From: Chara braunii
Lineage: Eukaryota; Streptophyta; Charophyceae; Charales; Characeae
DNA: 38,036 bases
Reading direction: 5' to 3'
NCBI GenBank assembly: GCA_003427395.1
Contig: BFEA01000146.1
Location: forward strand, 1,520,971 to 1,559,006
Positions 30,579 to 38,036 of this stretch are shown here, one piece after another. Position 1 is the first letter of the stretch; every line of letters begins with the position of its first letter. The translations under genes and the position numbers were made by a program. The notes beneath the pieces are model-generated. The model saw only the letters and a program-made list of their open reading frames with translations. It made no database searches and was not told where the DNA came from.

Positions 30579-31430
30579 TTGGGGATGAGGGGCTACTATC
30601 GCCCGTTTGTGAAAAACTATAGTACTATAGCTTCCCCATTAACTGATCTAACTCGACTTGACACCCCTTGGGAGTGGACTGAAGAGTGTGAAACAAGCTT
30701 CAGGAAATTGAAGTACGCTCTAACACACTATGAAGTTCTTAAACTTCCGGATCCTGATAAGCCATTTGTTGTGACCACAGATGCCAACCAATATGGCATA
30801 GGCACGGTCCTTGCGCAAAAGGAGGGGCCAAAGTTTAGACCCATCGAGTATATGAGTAAGAAGATGCCGTCTCAAAAACTAGCAAAGTCCACGTATGAGC
30901 GTGAGCTCTATGCTCTCTATAGAGCCCTGGTCCACTGGAGACACCATCTCCTAGGCAGATTCTCATAGGCAGATTCTTCTACTTCATATCTGACCATGAG
31001 ACCTTGCGCTGGATCAAGACACAACCTGTACTCTCTGACGCACTCAAGCGATGGATTCAAGTGATAGACATGTATGAATATCAACTTGATCCAATCAAGG
31101 GAGAGTACAACAAAGTAGCTGATGCACTATCACGTCGGGCAGATTACCTGGGCACGCTAGTGACCGAATTCGGTATATCTAACGATCTAACTCGATCTTT
31201 GGTGGAAGCCTATCGGCAAGACTCAGTTATGTCTGAGATCATCTGTAAGCTCAAAGAGAAGGATAAAGTAACTTCTAATGAATTTACGATGGTAGATGGC
31301 TTGCTGTTTCTTGAAAAGGCAGGGAATAAAAGACTGTGTGTTCCTAATAGTGAGTCTTTGCGTAGTTTATTTTTAGGGGAATGTCACGATGCAACTGGAT
31401 GTTTCGGTATAGGAAAACTTCAGCGAACCT
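30579..31430 (+). pseudogene. Element B RNase H and linker to integrase
   Basis: The frame opens with MGMRGYYRPFVKNYSTIASP and enters RNase H: PFVVTTDANQYGIGTVLAQ (first catalytic Asp), STYERELYALYRALVHWRHH (Glu), ISDHETLRWIKTQ (Asp) and YNKVADALSRRAD (Asp). All four acidic residues remain, but a 13-bp duplication of ATAGGCAGATTCT near 30950-30978 shifts frame between LLGRF and YFISDH. The linker runs to FLGECHDATGCFGIGK. RNase H degrades the RNA strand of the hybrid during cDNA synthesis. Confidence 0.85.
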
Positions 31431-32681
31431 AGTACAAAAATTTTGGTGGCCTTCTATGATGGAAGATGCCAAAAAGTATGTCAGAATCTGCCAGGTTTGT
31501 CAACGGGACAAACCCAGGACTCAGGCTCCGCTTGGGCTTATCAAGCTATTGCCGATTCCTGAAGGTCCTGGCCAAAGTGTGCCCATGGACTTCATGGATA
31601 CTCTTGTGATCAGCAGGTCTGGAAAAAGGCACATCTTTGTTATAGTAGACCACTTTTCTAAGTATGCAAGACTATCGCTATGCCTGAAACTGCCAAGACT
31701 GATTACGTCATCAGACTGTTTATGGATAACTGGGTATGGGATTTTGGTTTACCTAAGTCCATAATCATTGATAGGGATGTTCGCTTTACTAGCGAACTGT
31801 GGCAGAACGCTGCCCAACAGATGGGAACCAGACTGCAAATGACATCAGGGAATCACCCTGAGTCAAATGGACAGGCGAAGCAGATGAACATAGTAGTGCA
31901 ACAGTTATTAAGGCACTACATCAATCCAAGCCAGGATGACTGGGACGAGAAATTGCCTCTCGTCGCCAGCCTGTACAACAACGCTGTACATAGCGCTACT
32001 GGCATGACTCCCAACCAACTGCATCTTGGTTGGAAGCCCCGTTCCGCCCTTGATTTCCTACTACCTGAGAAACAGGCCACTGCAGCACCCGGTAGCATAG
32101 AATTTGCTGTCACATACGAACAGATGCTGCAGCAAGCCGTTGAGCACATGAGGAAATCTCAAGATGCTATGATTGCATCTGAGAACAAACACAGACGACT
32201 TTCTAACTTTCAGGTAGGGGAAAGGGTCTGGGTAAAGTCATATGAACTGGGACAGGAACTAGGAATATCTAGAAAACTAATGCCACAGTATTTCGGTCCC
32301 TGGGAGGTCTTGGACATAGTGGGGGAACAGGTGGACGGACCTTCTTATATGATTCACGTCCCACCTCATCTACGTACACACCCTAAGCTGGCACCTTTTA
32401 CAGAGACTGCACAGTTTCCTTCCAGATGGTCAATGCTGCCCCCAACCATGGATGGCGAAGTCGACATCGATGGAATCATAGAGCATCGAGTGATGCCAAT
32501 GCCTAAACCGCCGGGCAGAGGCCGCCCTCCTAAGCCAAGAATGCAGTACCGTGTGAGACTCAAACATCATCTGGATCCTAAGGAAGATCGGTGGTTCACC
32601 AGAGAAGAGCTCATGCGAACAGCACCCCAAGTTATTGCAGGCTATGAAAGAGAACTGAAAGGAAAAACGACTGCAGATTAG
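31381..32681 (+). pseudogene. Element B integrase with chromodomain-like C-terminus
   Basis: The zinc-binding domain (CHDATGCFGIGK, where His is expected at the second Cys; then CQVCQRDK) is followed by the core: VPMDFMDTL (first Asp), IIIDRDVRFTSELW (second Asp) and NGQAKQMN, where the invariant Glu 35 residues on is Lys (AAG at 31878-31880). Frameshifts lie near 31420 and 31670. From 31680 the ORF is open to the TAG ending KGKTTAD. The C-terminal part has the SH3-like block (VGERVWVKSYEL, LMPQYFGPWEVLDIVGEQ) and a chromodomain-like tail (IIEHRVMPM, YRVRLKHHLDPKEDRWFTRE), which in chromoviruses targets heterochromatin. Integrase joins cDNA to host DNA; the Glu-to-Lys change alone should abolish catalysis. 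Confidence 0.88.
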
Positions 32682-32702
32682 AAGACTTCTCAGAGGACTA
32701 TC

Positions 32703-32721
32703 GAAGAAAAGGACGAGGGAA
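32703..32721 (+). promoter_or_regulatory. Element B polypurine tract
   Basis: GAAGAAAAGGACGAGGGAA is almost all purine and ends exactly at the TG of the 3' LTR. It primes plus-strand DNA synthesis in LTR elements. Confidence 0.85.
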
Positions 32722-33705
32722 TGCGAGGATCTGGGTCCCTGGCAGGCCTAAGGGGCCTCTTGCTGCAGATGTGCCTGCCCTAAGTGAAGGCAGGCCTGAC
32801 AAATCACTAGAGGCCCTAAGCTGTCAATATCGTATTTGGGGTCCAGGCAGGAAAACACAGGCCGAGCAGCGAGACATTCCACGGCCTTCCAGGCCTTTCC
32901 AAAATGATGCAGGCCCTGGACGAGAATCGCAGCCTCATACACAGACAGTTGGGAGGCCCAACCGAATGAGGCCCAGTAGCTGCAAGAGAGGCGCCGCATC
33001 CTGGGGCCTACCGGAAGCTTCTGGGCCCAGGCCCAAGCCAGCCAGGCTGCGAAGACAGGCAGGCTCTTTCCATATAGGAAAAAGCTCGCTGCCCGGATTC
33101 TCATTCGGGCACTTGCTGGCTGGCGGCAGCGCTGCTGGAGCTCATGCTCGCGTGCTGGCTGCTAGCACTGGAGCAAGGTGCTGCGCACGTGCGGTCGTGT
33201 GGGGAAGCAGGGCGCTGCTGAGGGCAGCGCCATAGCCCAGCCTCCATAGCTGGCTGAGGGCTTGGATGTACAGTGAGGCGCAGGGGTGGTCGTCGGGTTT
33301 ATAGAGGGAAGACGTGGGTGTCAGACAAGGGAGGGAGAGAAGGATGATGATGATGATGATGATGTGAGAGCACATACCTGGTATTGGCGGTGGTCTGCTA
33401 CAGGCGACAACTTCAAGTACTTCGTTGGCTGCTGACGTCAACAGTTGCATGGTCAATTAGTAGGCTAGTAGTAGCTGTGNAGCGAGCAGGCTGGGCGCCG
33501 AGCGCCAAGTAGGGAGAAGGACCTGGATACATATGTTGGTGGTGGCNAGAGCAAGCTCTCATTGACATTGGTTTTCAGTGTTACGATTCTCCATTGGTGT
33601 CATATTGGTGCAATGCTGCTTTCTGAACACTGGGATACGATCTGGCTTTCAATGTGATTGTGCAATCTGAATATTGTCATCTCGCTATTGCTCATTTTCC
33701 TTGCA
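32722..33705 (+). repeat. Element B 3' LTR (984 bp)
   Basis: Same ends as the 5' copy, but without the segment of about 22 bp and without the 62-bp duplication. The GAT tract has one more unit. Two n bases (33480, 33547). Confidence 0.9.
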
Positions 33706-34165
33706 CTCATTTCTATTTTCTTCTCGAATTTGGTTGTGGATTTCAATATGAACCTCAGGCAAAAGTTGTTTGTAGTGCAATGCTCTACATCATTCCTTTT
33801 TTTCAATTTTTTTAAAAACAAATTCTGATTTTGTTGAAAAATTGAAATTTGCAAAAAATTGAATACAGCATTGTATTGAAATACAACGTACTGTCGATAT
33901 ATTCGACCGTACATTCTAGTTGGAAAGAATCAGCGATTTCCTTGAACCCTTTTTTCAGAGGTAAGTTGAATTACTTTTCAACCGTAAGTTCTTTTCCGAA
34001 AAATTTCAAAAAAATGAGTAATTTCTGAGAACCTGTTTTTCAGAGGTAAGTGAAGGAAACATACTTTTTTTGGGGGGTTGAGACAGTAGGTTGGGGGACA
34101 AGTGTGTGGGGTGCAACCTAAAACCACCTGGAAGTGCATCGTCGGAGAAGCTTAGGGTTGACAGA
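33706..34165. other. AT-rich repeat flank of element B, no gene
   Basis: Begins with 20 bases identical to 24625-24644 and includes a member of the CCTCAGGCAAAAG repeat at 33753. Two copies of a TTTCAGAGGTAAGT-like motif lie near 33952 and 34039. Confidence 0.6.
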
Positions 34166-34215
34166 GGTGAACCCACCTCTCTTTTGCACACCATAGCTCT
34201 AACCAACTGACATAC
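34166..34215 (-). repeat. Second tRNA-like head (possible SINE)
   Basis: On the minus strand TGTCAGTTGGTTAGAGC matches a polymerase III A-box, and GTGGGTTCACCTC about 20 bases on is a weak B-box. No full cloverleaf is visible. The AT-rich strand downstream could be its body. Confidence 0.35.
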
Positions 34216-34338
34216 GACGACTTGCTCCGGAGGGACCCCATGCACATTTTCTCTGGCAAAAAAAGACATTTAATTCATGCTAAAAAATGCATAGTTTGTG
34301 TTTGATGCAGCACTCTTGAACTGGAAACCATCATCAAC

Positions 34339-34660
34339 CGGCGGATCATATGGCAGTTCGGCATCAAATTAGAATGGAAGATACGGCAAACAGACAGACG
34401 AGGAGGAAGAGGAAGAGGCTGGTGATGATGAGGAAGAGGAGGAGGTGGTTTGGAGGACAAGGAAGATTGGGGAAGAGGAGGATCCTTTGTTAACCAGCGG
34501 ATCATTTGGCAATTCGGCATCAAATTAGAATGGAAGATCCAAGAAACAGAGAGGAGGAGGAGGAGGAGGAGGAGGAGGAAGAGGATGAGGATGCTGCTGC
34601 TGCTGATGATGATGAGGAGGAGGAGGTGGAGGTTTGGAGGACTAGGACTAGGAAGAGGGG
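34339..34660 (+). repeat. 159-bp duplication with GAGGA-rich tract
   Basis: GGCATCAAATTAGAATGGAA occurs at about 34361 and 34520, with GGCGGATCAT/AGCGGATCAT before each. AGG-type trinucleotides at 34551-34635 translate as acidic runs in one frame, but no gene is supported. Confidence 0.75.
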
Positions 34661-34925
34661 GATTCTTTGGTCTGCAGCTCCTTGCTAGCTTTTGGGAAGT
34701 AGTGGAGGATGAAGAGAAGGAGTGGGAAGGAGTGGATGCGGATGAGAAGAAGGTGTGGGAAACATAATGTATGTGTCTCGTGTTGCAGGAAGACTGTCAG
34801 CTTTGATTTATCTGAACATGTATTGATAAGTCTATGGATGACCTTTCCGTTATCATCTTTGTTGAGGGGAAATGAAACTCTTCTTCTCTTGCCCAGCAGT
34901 GTGTAGACTCAGTGCAATTTCCCCC

Positions 34926-35300
34926 CTCTATAACTGTTACTAGCTTAGCGCCCGCGGTGTGGGCGGTGCGGGCTACGCCCGCATAACAAACTATCGAAGC
35001 GGTAAAGAAAGTACTCACACAGACATAAATGGACTTCTTTTTTTGAAGTTGCAGGGTGGGGGGTTGGGGGCGCTGTCGGACTTGGATCCATATCTTGCTT
35101 CACCACACATAAACCCCAACCTAAACATACTTTCCCATCCATAGAACATATACATGTATGTTAAATGGACTTTTTTTTCCCTAATAATTTAGTAATAAAT
35201 AGTTAAGAATATACTTCTTTTTTTCTTTCTTTTTTAAACCCCCGTCGGACTTGGATGCATATCATTCTTCACCACACACAAAGTCCGCACCAAGGCCACT
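34926..35300 (+). repeat. GC-palindromic start plus duplicated GTCGGACTTGGAT segment
   Basis: GCGGGCTACGCCCGC (34967-34981) is a short perfect hairpin after TTACTAGCTTAGCGCCCGC. GTCGGACTTGGAT(C/G)CATATC occurs at about 35077 and 35244, each followed by a CTTCACCACACA block. No coding sequence. Confidence 0.55.
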
Positions 35301-35325
35301 AAGAAGTTCAATCGGGTACATAACA

Positions 35326-35632
35326 CATCCATCCATCCATCCATCCATCCATCCATCCATCCATCCATGCATCCATCCATCCATCCATCCATCTGTCCAT
35401 CCATCCATCCATCCATGCATCCATCCATCCATCCATCCATCCATCCATCCATTCATCGGTCCATCGGTCCATTTGTCCATCCATCCATCCACCCATCCAT
35501 CCATCCATCCATCCATCCATCCGTCTGCCCATCCATCCATCTGTCCATCTGTCCATCTGTCCATCTGTCCATCCACCCATCTGTCCATCCATCCATCAAT
35601 CCATCCGTCCGCCCATCCATCCATCCCTCCAC
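35326..35632 (+). repeat. (CCAT)n satellite with CTGT/CGGT variants
   Basis: About 75 tetranucleotide units. All frames read as Pro-Ser-Ile-His or Met-Asp-Gly-Trp repeats, so long ORFs here are artefacts. Confidence 0.97.
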
Positions 35633-35800
35633 CACCTTGTCTTTTTTCATACAGAGACCACATTATTTGGTTGTGTGATGATAGCAAGTGTGAGTTTTTG
35701 GGGGAGTGTGTCAGTTACTATGGAGTGTGTGTTTTTCACATGTCTTTGTTGTACTCGCTGGCCTTCTGAAACTTGTTTTTCCTTTTCTTTTGTATTGTAG

Positions 35801-35929
35801 GCAGGAAGGCTAGCCATCCATCACGAATATGGCAGATTCATGCACGTGTACTCGGAGCATACCCACTCTAGGACTGTCCTCATGCATTTGTCATGTTCTA
35901 TTTTTAGACAAACTGAGTCTTGTAATTAG
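35801..35929 (+). CDS. Candidate terminal exon (weak)
   Basis: A long pyrimidine tract with TTGTAG (35771-35800) is an excellent splice acceptor. The frame starting at 35801 reads GRLAIHHEYGRFMHVYSEHT and stops at TAG 35927-35929. No family is recognised, and an alternative AG at 35804 exists. It could belong to a gene whose earlier exons lie upstream of the CCAT array, or be fortuitous. Confidence 0.25.
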   Translation, partial: AGRLAIHHEYGRFMHVYSEHTHSRTVLMHLSCSIFRQTESCN

Positions 35930-36141
35930 TATCTCTGGGAGAGCAGATTACTTTTGTAAAGAGAAAAACAAAGAGAGAATATTACGCAGTTTTTTTGGTG
36001 AATTTGGTGTAAAAAAAGTGTGCTTTGGCAATGGAGGCGAGGTCCTACTGGCAAAGAGGATTGGATTTAACGTTTGAATGTGGACATGTTTTTGGGGAGG
36101 TGCAGAAAATCGTGATTGACATGCTTTTCTGCATCTCTGCA

Positions 36142-36241
36142 GAAAACACAGCCAGATTCAGGCGGTTAATGCAATCCTCTTGCTAGTGGGATAAAACACA
36201 TGCCGATTCAGGCGCTTAATGCAACCCTCTTACCCGTGGGA
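36142..36241 (+). repeat. 51-bp tandem duplication
   Basis: AAAACACA-GCC/TGCC-GATTCAGGCG units start at 36142 and 36193, just upstream of the D27-like exon. Confidence 0.85.
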
Positions 36242-36351
36242 CCTCGCCCAGGGGGCCTTACGTCAAGGCCTTCGGCATAGCTGCTCGTGTTCTGCATGCA
36301 CATGCTTAGGGAAATGTGTGTTTGCTGCGTGGAACTTGGTTGTTTGGACAG

Positions 36352-36491
36352 GAAGAAAGGGCGGAGTGAACGGATATGATGGGTTCGTGGACATCTCTAG
36401 AGCGGTCATGCTTGGTCGGACTCGAGCGCAAATGCAGGCAGTTGCTAGAGAAGTTTTGATGTCCCTTCTACCACCTAAAGCACCCGAAATG
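36352..36491 (+). CDS. Internal exon of a D27-like (DUF4033) beta-carotene isomerase gene
   Basis: The exon is bounded by an acceptor (TTGTTTGGACAG, ending at 36351) and a strong donor (ATG followed by GTGAGT at 36492). It encodes about 46 residues including NGYDGFVDISRAVMLGR, QMQAVAREVLMSLLPPKAPE. A YDxFVDL-type start followed by a Q-x(5-6)-V-L-x-SL-x-PP-x-(A/L)P helix is characteristic of the D27 family, plastid iron proteins that isomerise carotenoids at the C9 position, the entry step to strigolactone-type apocarotenoids. The next part of the family (FPP, later Cys-rich motifs) is not found in the following 1.5 kb, so the intron is long or the gene is truncated. The phase is 1 at the 5' end and 0 at the 3' end. 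Confidence 0.6.
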
Positions 36492-36719
36492 GTGAGTGCG
36501 CAATCACCTCCATGCAGGCTATGGTGCGGTTTTCCTTCTTCGTTTCAATCCCTTGGAGATCGAATCTCGAGACACCGCATTCATGGTAGCCATTGCTGTT
36601 TTCCCTTGGGGCTTGAATATCCCCTCTAGAAATTCAAGGCTTGAATATCAAGTAAGTTGTACTGCCTCAGCCATGTAGAAAGCCTGCCATCCATGATTGG
36701 AAGCCACCACAAGAGCGGG

Positions 36720-36776
36720 CAGTTAGTTGTTCGAGCAGTTTGAATGTCCCCTCTGCCACCTGAAGCACCGGAAAAG
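36720..36776 (+). pseudogene. Degenerate partial copy of the D27-like exon
   Basis: Matches 36435-36491 at 45 of 57 positions without gaps, keeping the final PPEAPEK-type block and a GTGTGA donor-like end. The copy has TGA in place of the Leu codon of REVLMS, so it cannot be translated through. It arose by local duplication in the intron downstream of the real exon. Confidence 0.7.
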
Positions 36777-37142
36777 GTGTGACTCTGCAGCGGGAATCTA
36801 TTCACCCCGGCCTATAGCCGGGGCTATTTGGCTTTGTGCCTGTTCGCCCTAGGGGACCAGGCCCACAGGCCTTGTTACCGCCCTCGATACCAGTCCAGTC
36901 CAGTCCAGTCCAGTCCAGTCCAGTCCAGTCAGTCCGCTTGGGGTATACCCCAGTTGTAGTCTGTATTGTTGTCATTCTACATTGTACGTGTTTTGGAGTA
37001 AGGTGCAGTGTGTGAGTCAGTTGGTGGTGATAATGTGTCCTTCGTCCATCTCCATCTCTACCTCCTTCCTCCTTCTCCATCTCCATCATTGGTACGCTAT
37101 CTGCCACCCAGGCAGTTCCGGTTACAGACTTAGTATACACTG
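36777..37142. other. Non-coding; hairpin and (CCAGT)n microsatellite
   Basis: CCCCGGCCTATAGCCGGGG (about 36806-36824) is a compact palindrome. CCAGT units, eight or nine, run from 36891 to 36935. Nothing coding is convincing. Confidence 0.7.
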
Positions 37143-37364
37143 GTGGAATTGGTTCGTCTATGGAGTGCTTTTCTACTTGTCCACTTCCCTTGGCCCTTCG
37201 TCAAGCCCCAGAATAAATGCATTGTTGCCCTCTCACGACTTTCCCTTCCCCGCCCGATTACAACCCAGTTACATATTTTTCAACTCGTGGAAGTCATTAA
37301 GAAACTGGTGGGGATCTCAGAGCTCTATCCAGTGTTATCAATTTCTCTGCTGAGTTCATCATGA
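37143..37364 (+). CDS. Unassigned ORF or exon (weak)
   Basis: An ATG-started frame of 73 codons includes ITTQLHIFQLVEVIKKLVGI and SELYPVLSISLL, with protein-like alternation, but no domain is recognised and the overlapping +1 frame is open too. It may be an exon in the same transcription unit as the neighbouring candidates. Confidence 0.2.
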   Translation: MELVRLWSAFLLVHFPWPFVKPQNKCIVALSRLSLPRPITTQLHIFQLVEVIKKLVGISELYPVLSISLLSSS

Positions 37365-37590
37365 TTCAAACACATCCTGATCCTCAGAAGAGGGCTCAGA
37401 GGACGCTTGATCATGCACTTGATCCTGCACTTGGAAGTTGGCATCGAGGTGCCAGAAAAAGAAGAAAAGAAGAAAAGCAGAAAAGTGCTTAAAAGTAGAA
37501 GAAAAGTGTCTAAGCTTAAAATTTAGAATAAAAGTGCTCTACGAAAGTGTGTGAAGAAACCGCACTGGAGGAACTTAATCTACAAGCACG

Positions 37591-37737
37591 ATGAACTCTC
37601 ATGACCAGCATGCATATGGCAATGAGGCAATTAGCAGAAACGATAAAGCAGTTATCACACCGGCACACAAATTGACAATGTTGAAGTCTCTTGATGATGA
37701 GAAGCCCATACGACAGGCGCAAAGGCCCAGATTAGAG
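37591..37737 (+). CDS. Candidate first coding exon of an unknown gene
   Basis: The ATG at 37591 opens MNSHDQHAYGNEAISRNDKA and reaches RPRLE at 37737, where AGAG is followed by GTGAGC, a good donor. The frame stays open past the donor to 37917, so an unspliced 108-codon ORF is the alternative. The composition is polar, with no signal peptide or known domain. Upstream 37380-37560 is A-rich, leader-like sequence. Confidence 0.3.
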
Positions 37738-37976
37738 GTGAGCAGGTCCTACCGCCTCTGTCCGCCCGTCAACCCGGTACCTCCCATGGAACGCCCATCA
37801 ACTTTTCTGGATGCCCGGCAAGTGTGGCACCTGGCCATGCTGGGCTGTCGCCGCACCATCACGCACTGCCATGTGCCTGCCGTCAGTGACTTCCATGCGC
37901 CCACCGCAGCCCAATAACACTGCTGCACAATCGCCCAACGTCCCAGTTCACTCTTTTACCTGAGTGGCACTTTGTG

Positions 37977-37984
37977 TGTGTGCA

Positions 37985-38036
<52 letters not shown>
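37977..38036. repeat. (TG)n microsatellite at the window end
   Basis: TG dinucleotides with a few CA/CG interruptions continue to the last base. Confidence 0.95.

Larger units (their letters stand above)
24789..33705 (+). mobile_element. Element B: structurally complete but dead Ty3/gypsy (chromovirus-like) retrotransposon
   Basis: Flanked by direct LTRs (24789-25849 and 32722-33705) that both begin TGCGAGGATC and end CCTTGCA. Inside, in order, are a PBS-like site, a leader, gag, protease, RT, RNase H, integrase with a chromodomain-like C-terminus, and a polypurine tract abutting the 3' LTR. The order protease-RT-RNase H-integrase defines Ty3/gypsy. The flanks carry CTCG (24785-24788) and CTCA (33706-33709), possibly a 4-bp target duplication with one change. 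Every coding domain is damaged: at least six premature stops, several frameshifts and changes at catalytic residues. LTR identity in the mid-90s by eye implies a moderately old insertion. Confidence 0.92.

Noticed and set aside
35326-35632. Possible CRISPR-like or satellite-spacer array
   Set aside because: Units are only four bases with no spacers; this is a eukaryotic microsatellite.
35251-35769. Long ORFs on both strands over the CCAT array
   Set aside because: They are translations of a tetranucleotide satellite, open in all frames, without flanking coding support.

Overview
This is eukaryotic nuclear DNA. It is dominated by two decayed Ty3/gypsy-type LTR retrotransposons in opposite orientations, set among microsatellites, foldback sequences and short tandem duplications, with only scraps of host gene sequence. 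There are no operons, Shine-Dalgarno sites or compact gene blocks. The retroelement types, the plant-type initiator-Met primer binding site and an exon resembling the plastid D27 (DUF4033) family point to a green plant. The very high repeat load and the protein style of the elements make a streptophyte alga of the Chara kind my best guess; that is inference, not proof. Single n bases and one 263-base gap show a draft assembly.

Layout. 1-13115: element A, on the minus strand. Its two LTR copies are at 1-619 (cut by the window edge) and 12519-13115, with the rest of the right LTR probably running down to the PBS at 9222-9235. Reading leftwards come gag (9104-8166), a CCHC knuckle plus protease, RT and RNase H (about 8160-4861), a separate ATG-initiated ORF that carries a PHD finger in front of the integrase (4796-3061), and an extra large ORF (3064-1320, perhaps to 646) whose ATG overlaps the integrase stop codon as ATGA. 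13116-13342: remnant of a small single-pass membrane peptide ORF that the LTR appears to interrupt. 13343-19950: non-coding, with a tRNA-like SINE head, a sequencing gap, tandem repeats, microsatellites and a hairpin. 19957-20749: a host-like coding relic with a USP-like His box followed, in a shifted frame, by tandem RING-like fingers. 20750-24788: AT-rich repeats, including a nearly perfect 75-bp foldback.

24789-33705: element B, on the plus strand and structurally complete: 1061-bp 5' LTR, PBS, leader, gag, protease, RT, RNase H, integrase with a chromodomain-like tail, polypurine tract and 984-bp 3' LTR. It is broken in every enzyme. 33706-38036: repeats, a second tRNA-like head, a large CCAT array, and candidate exons including the D27-like exon at 36352-36491 with a degenerate partial copy about 285 bp downstream.

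The two elements would each supply Gag for the particle, protease, RT/RNase H for cDNA synthesis and integrase for insertion. Neither can be autonomous as read: both carry frameshifts and premature stops, most explainable as C-to-T changes at CGA, CAG or CAA codons, and key catalytic residues are altered. The most unusual content is the PHD-finger integrase ORF and the ATGA-coupled accessory ORF of element A.
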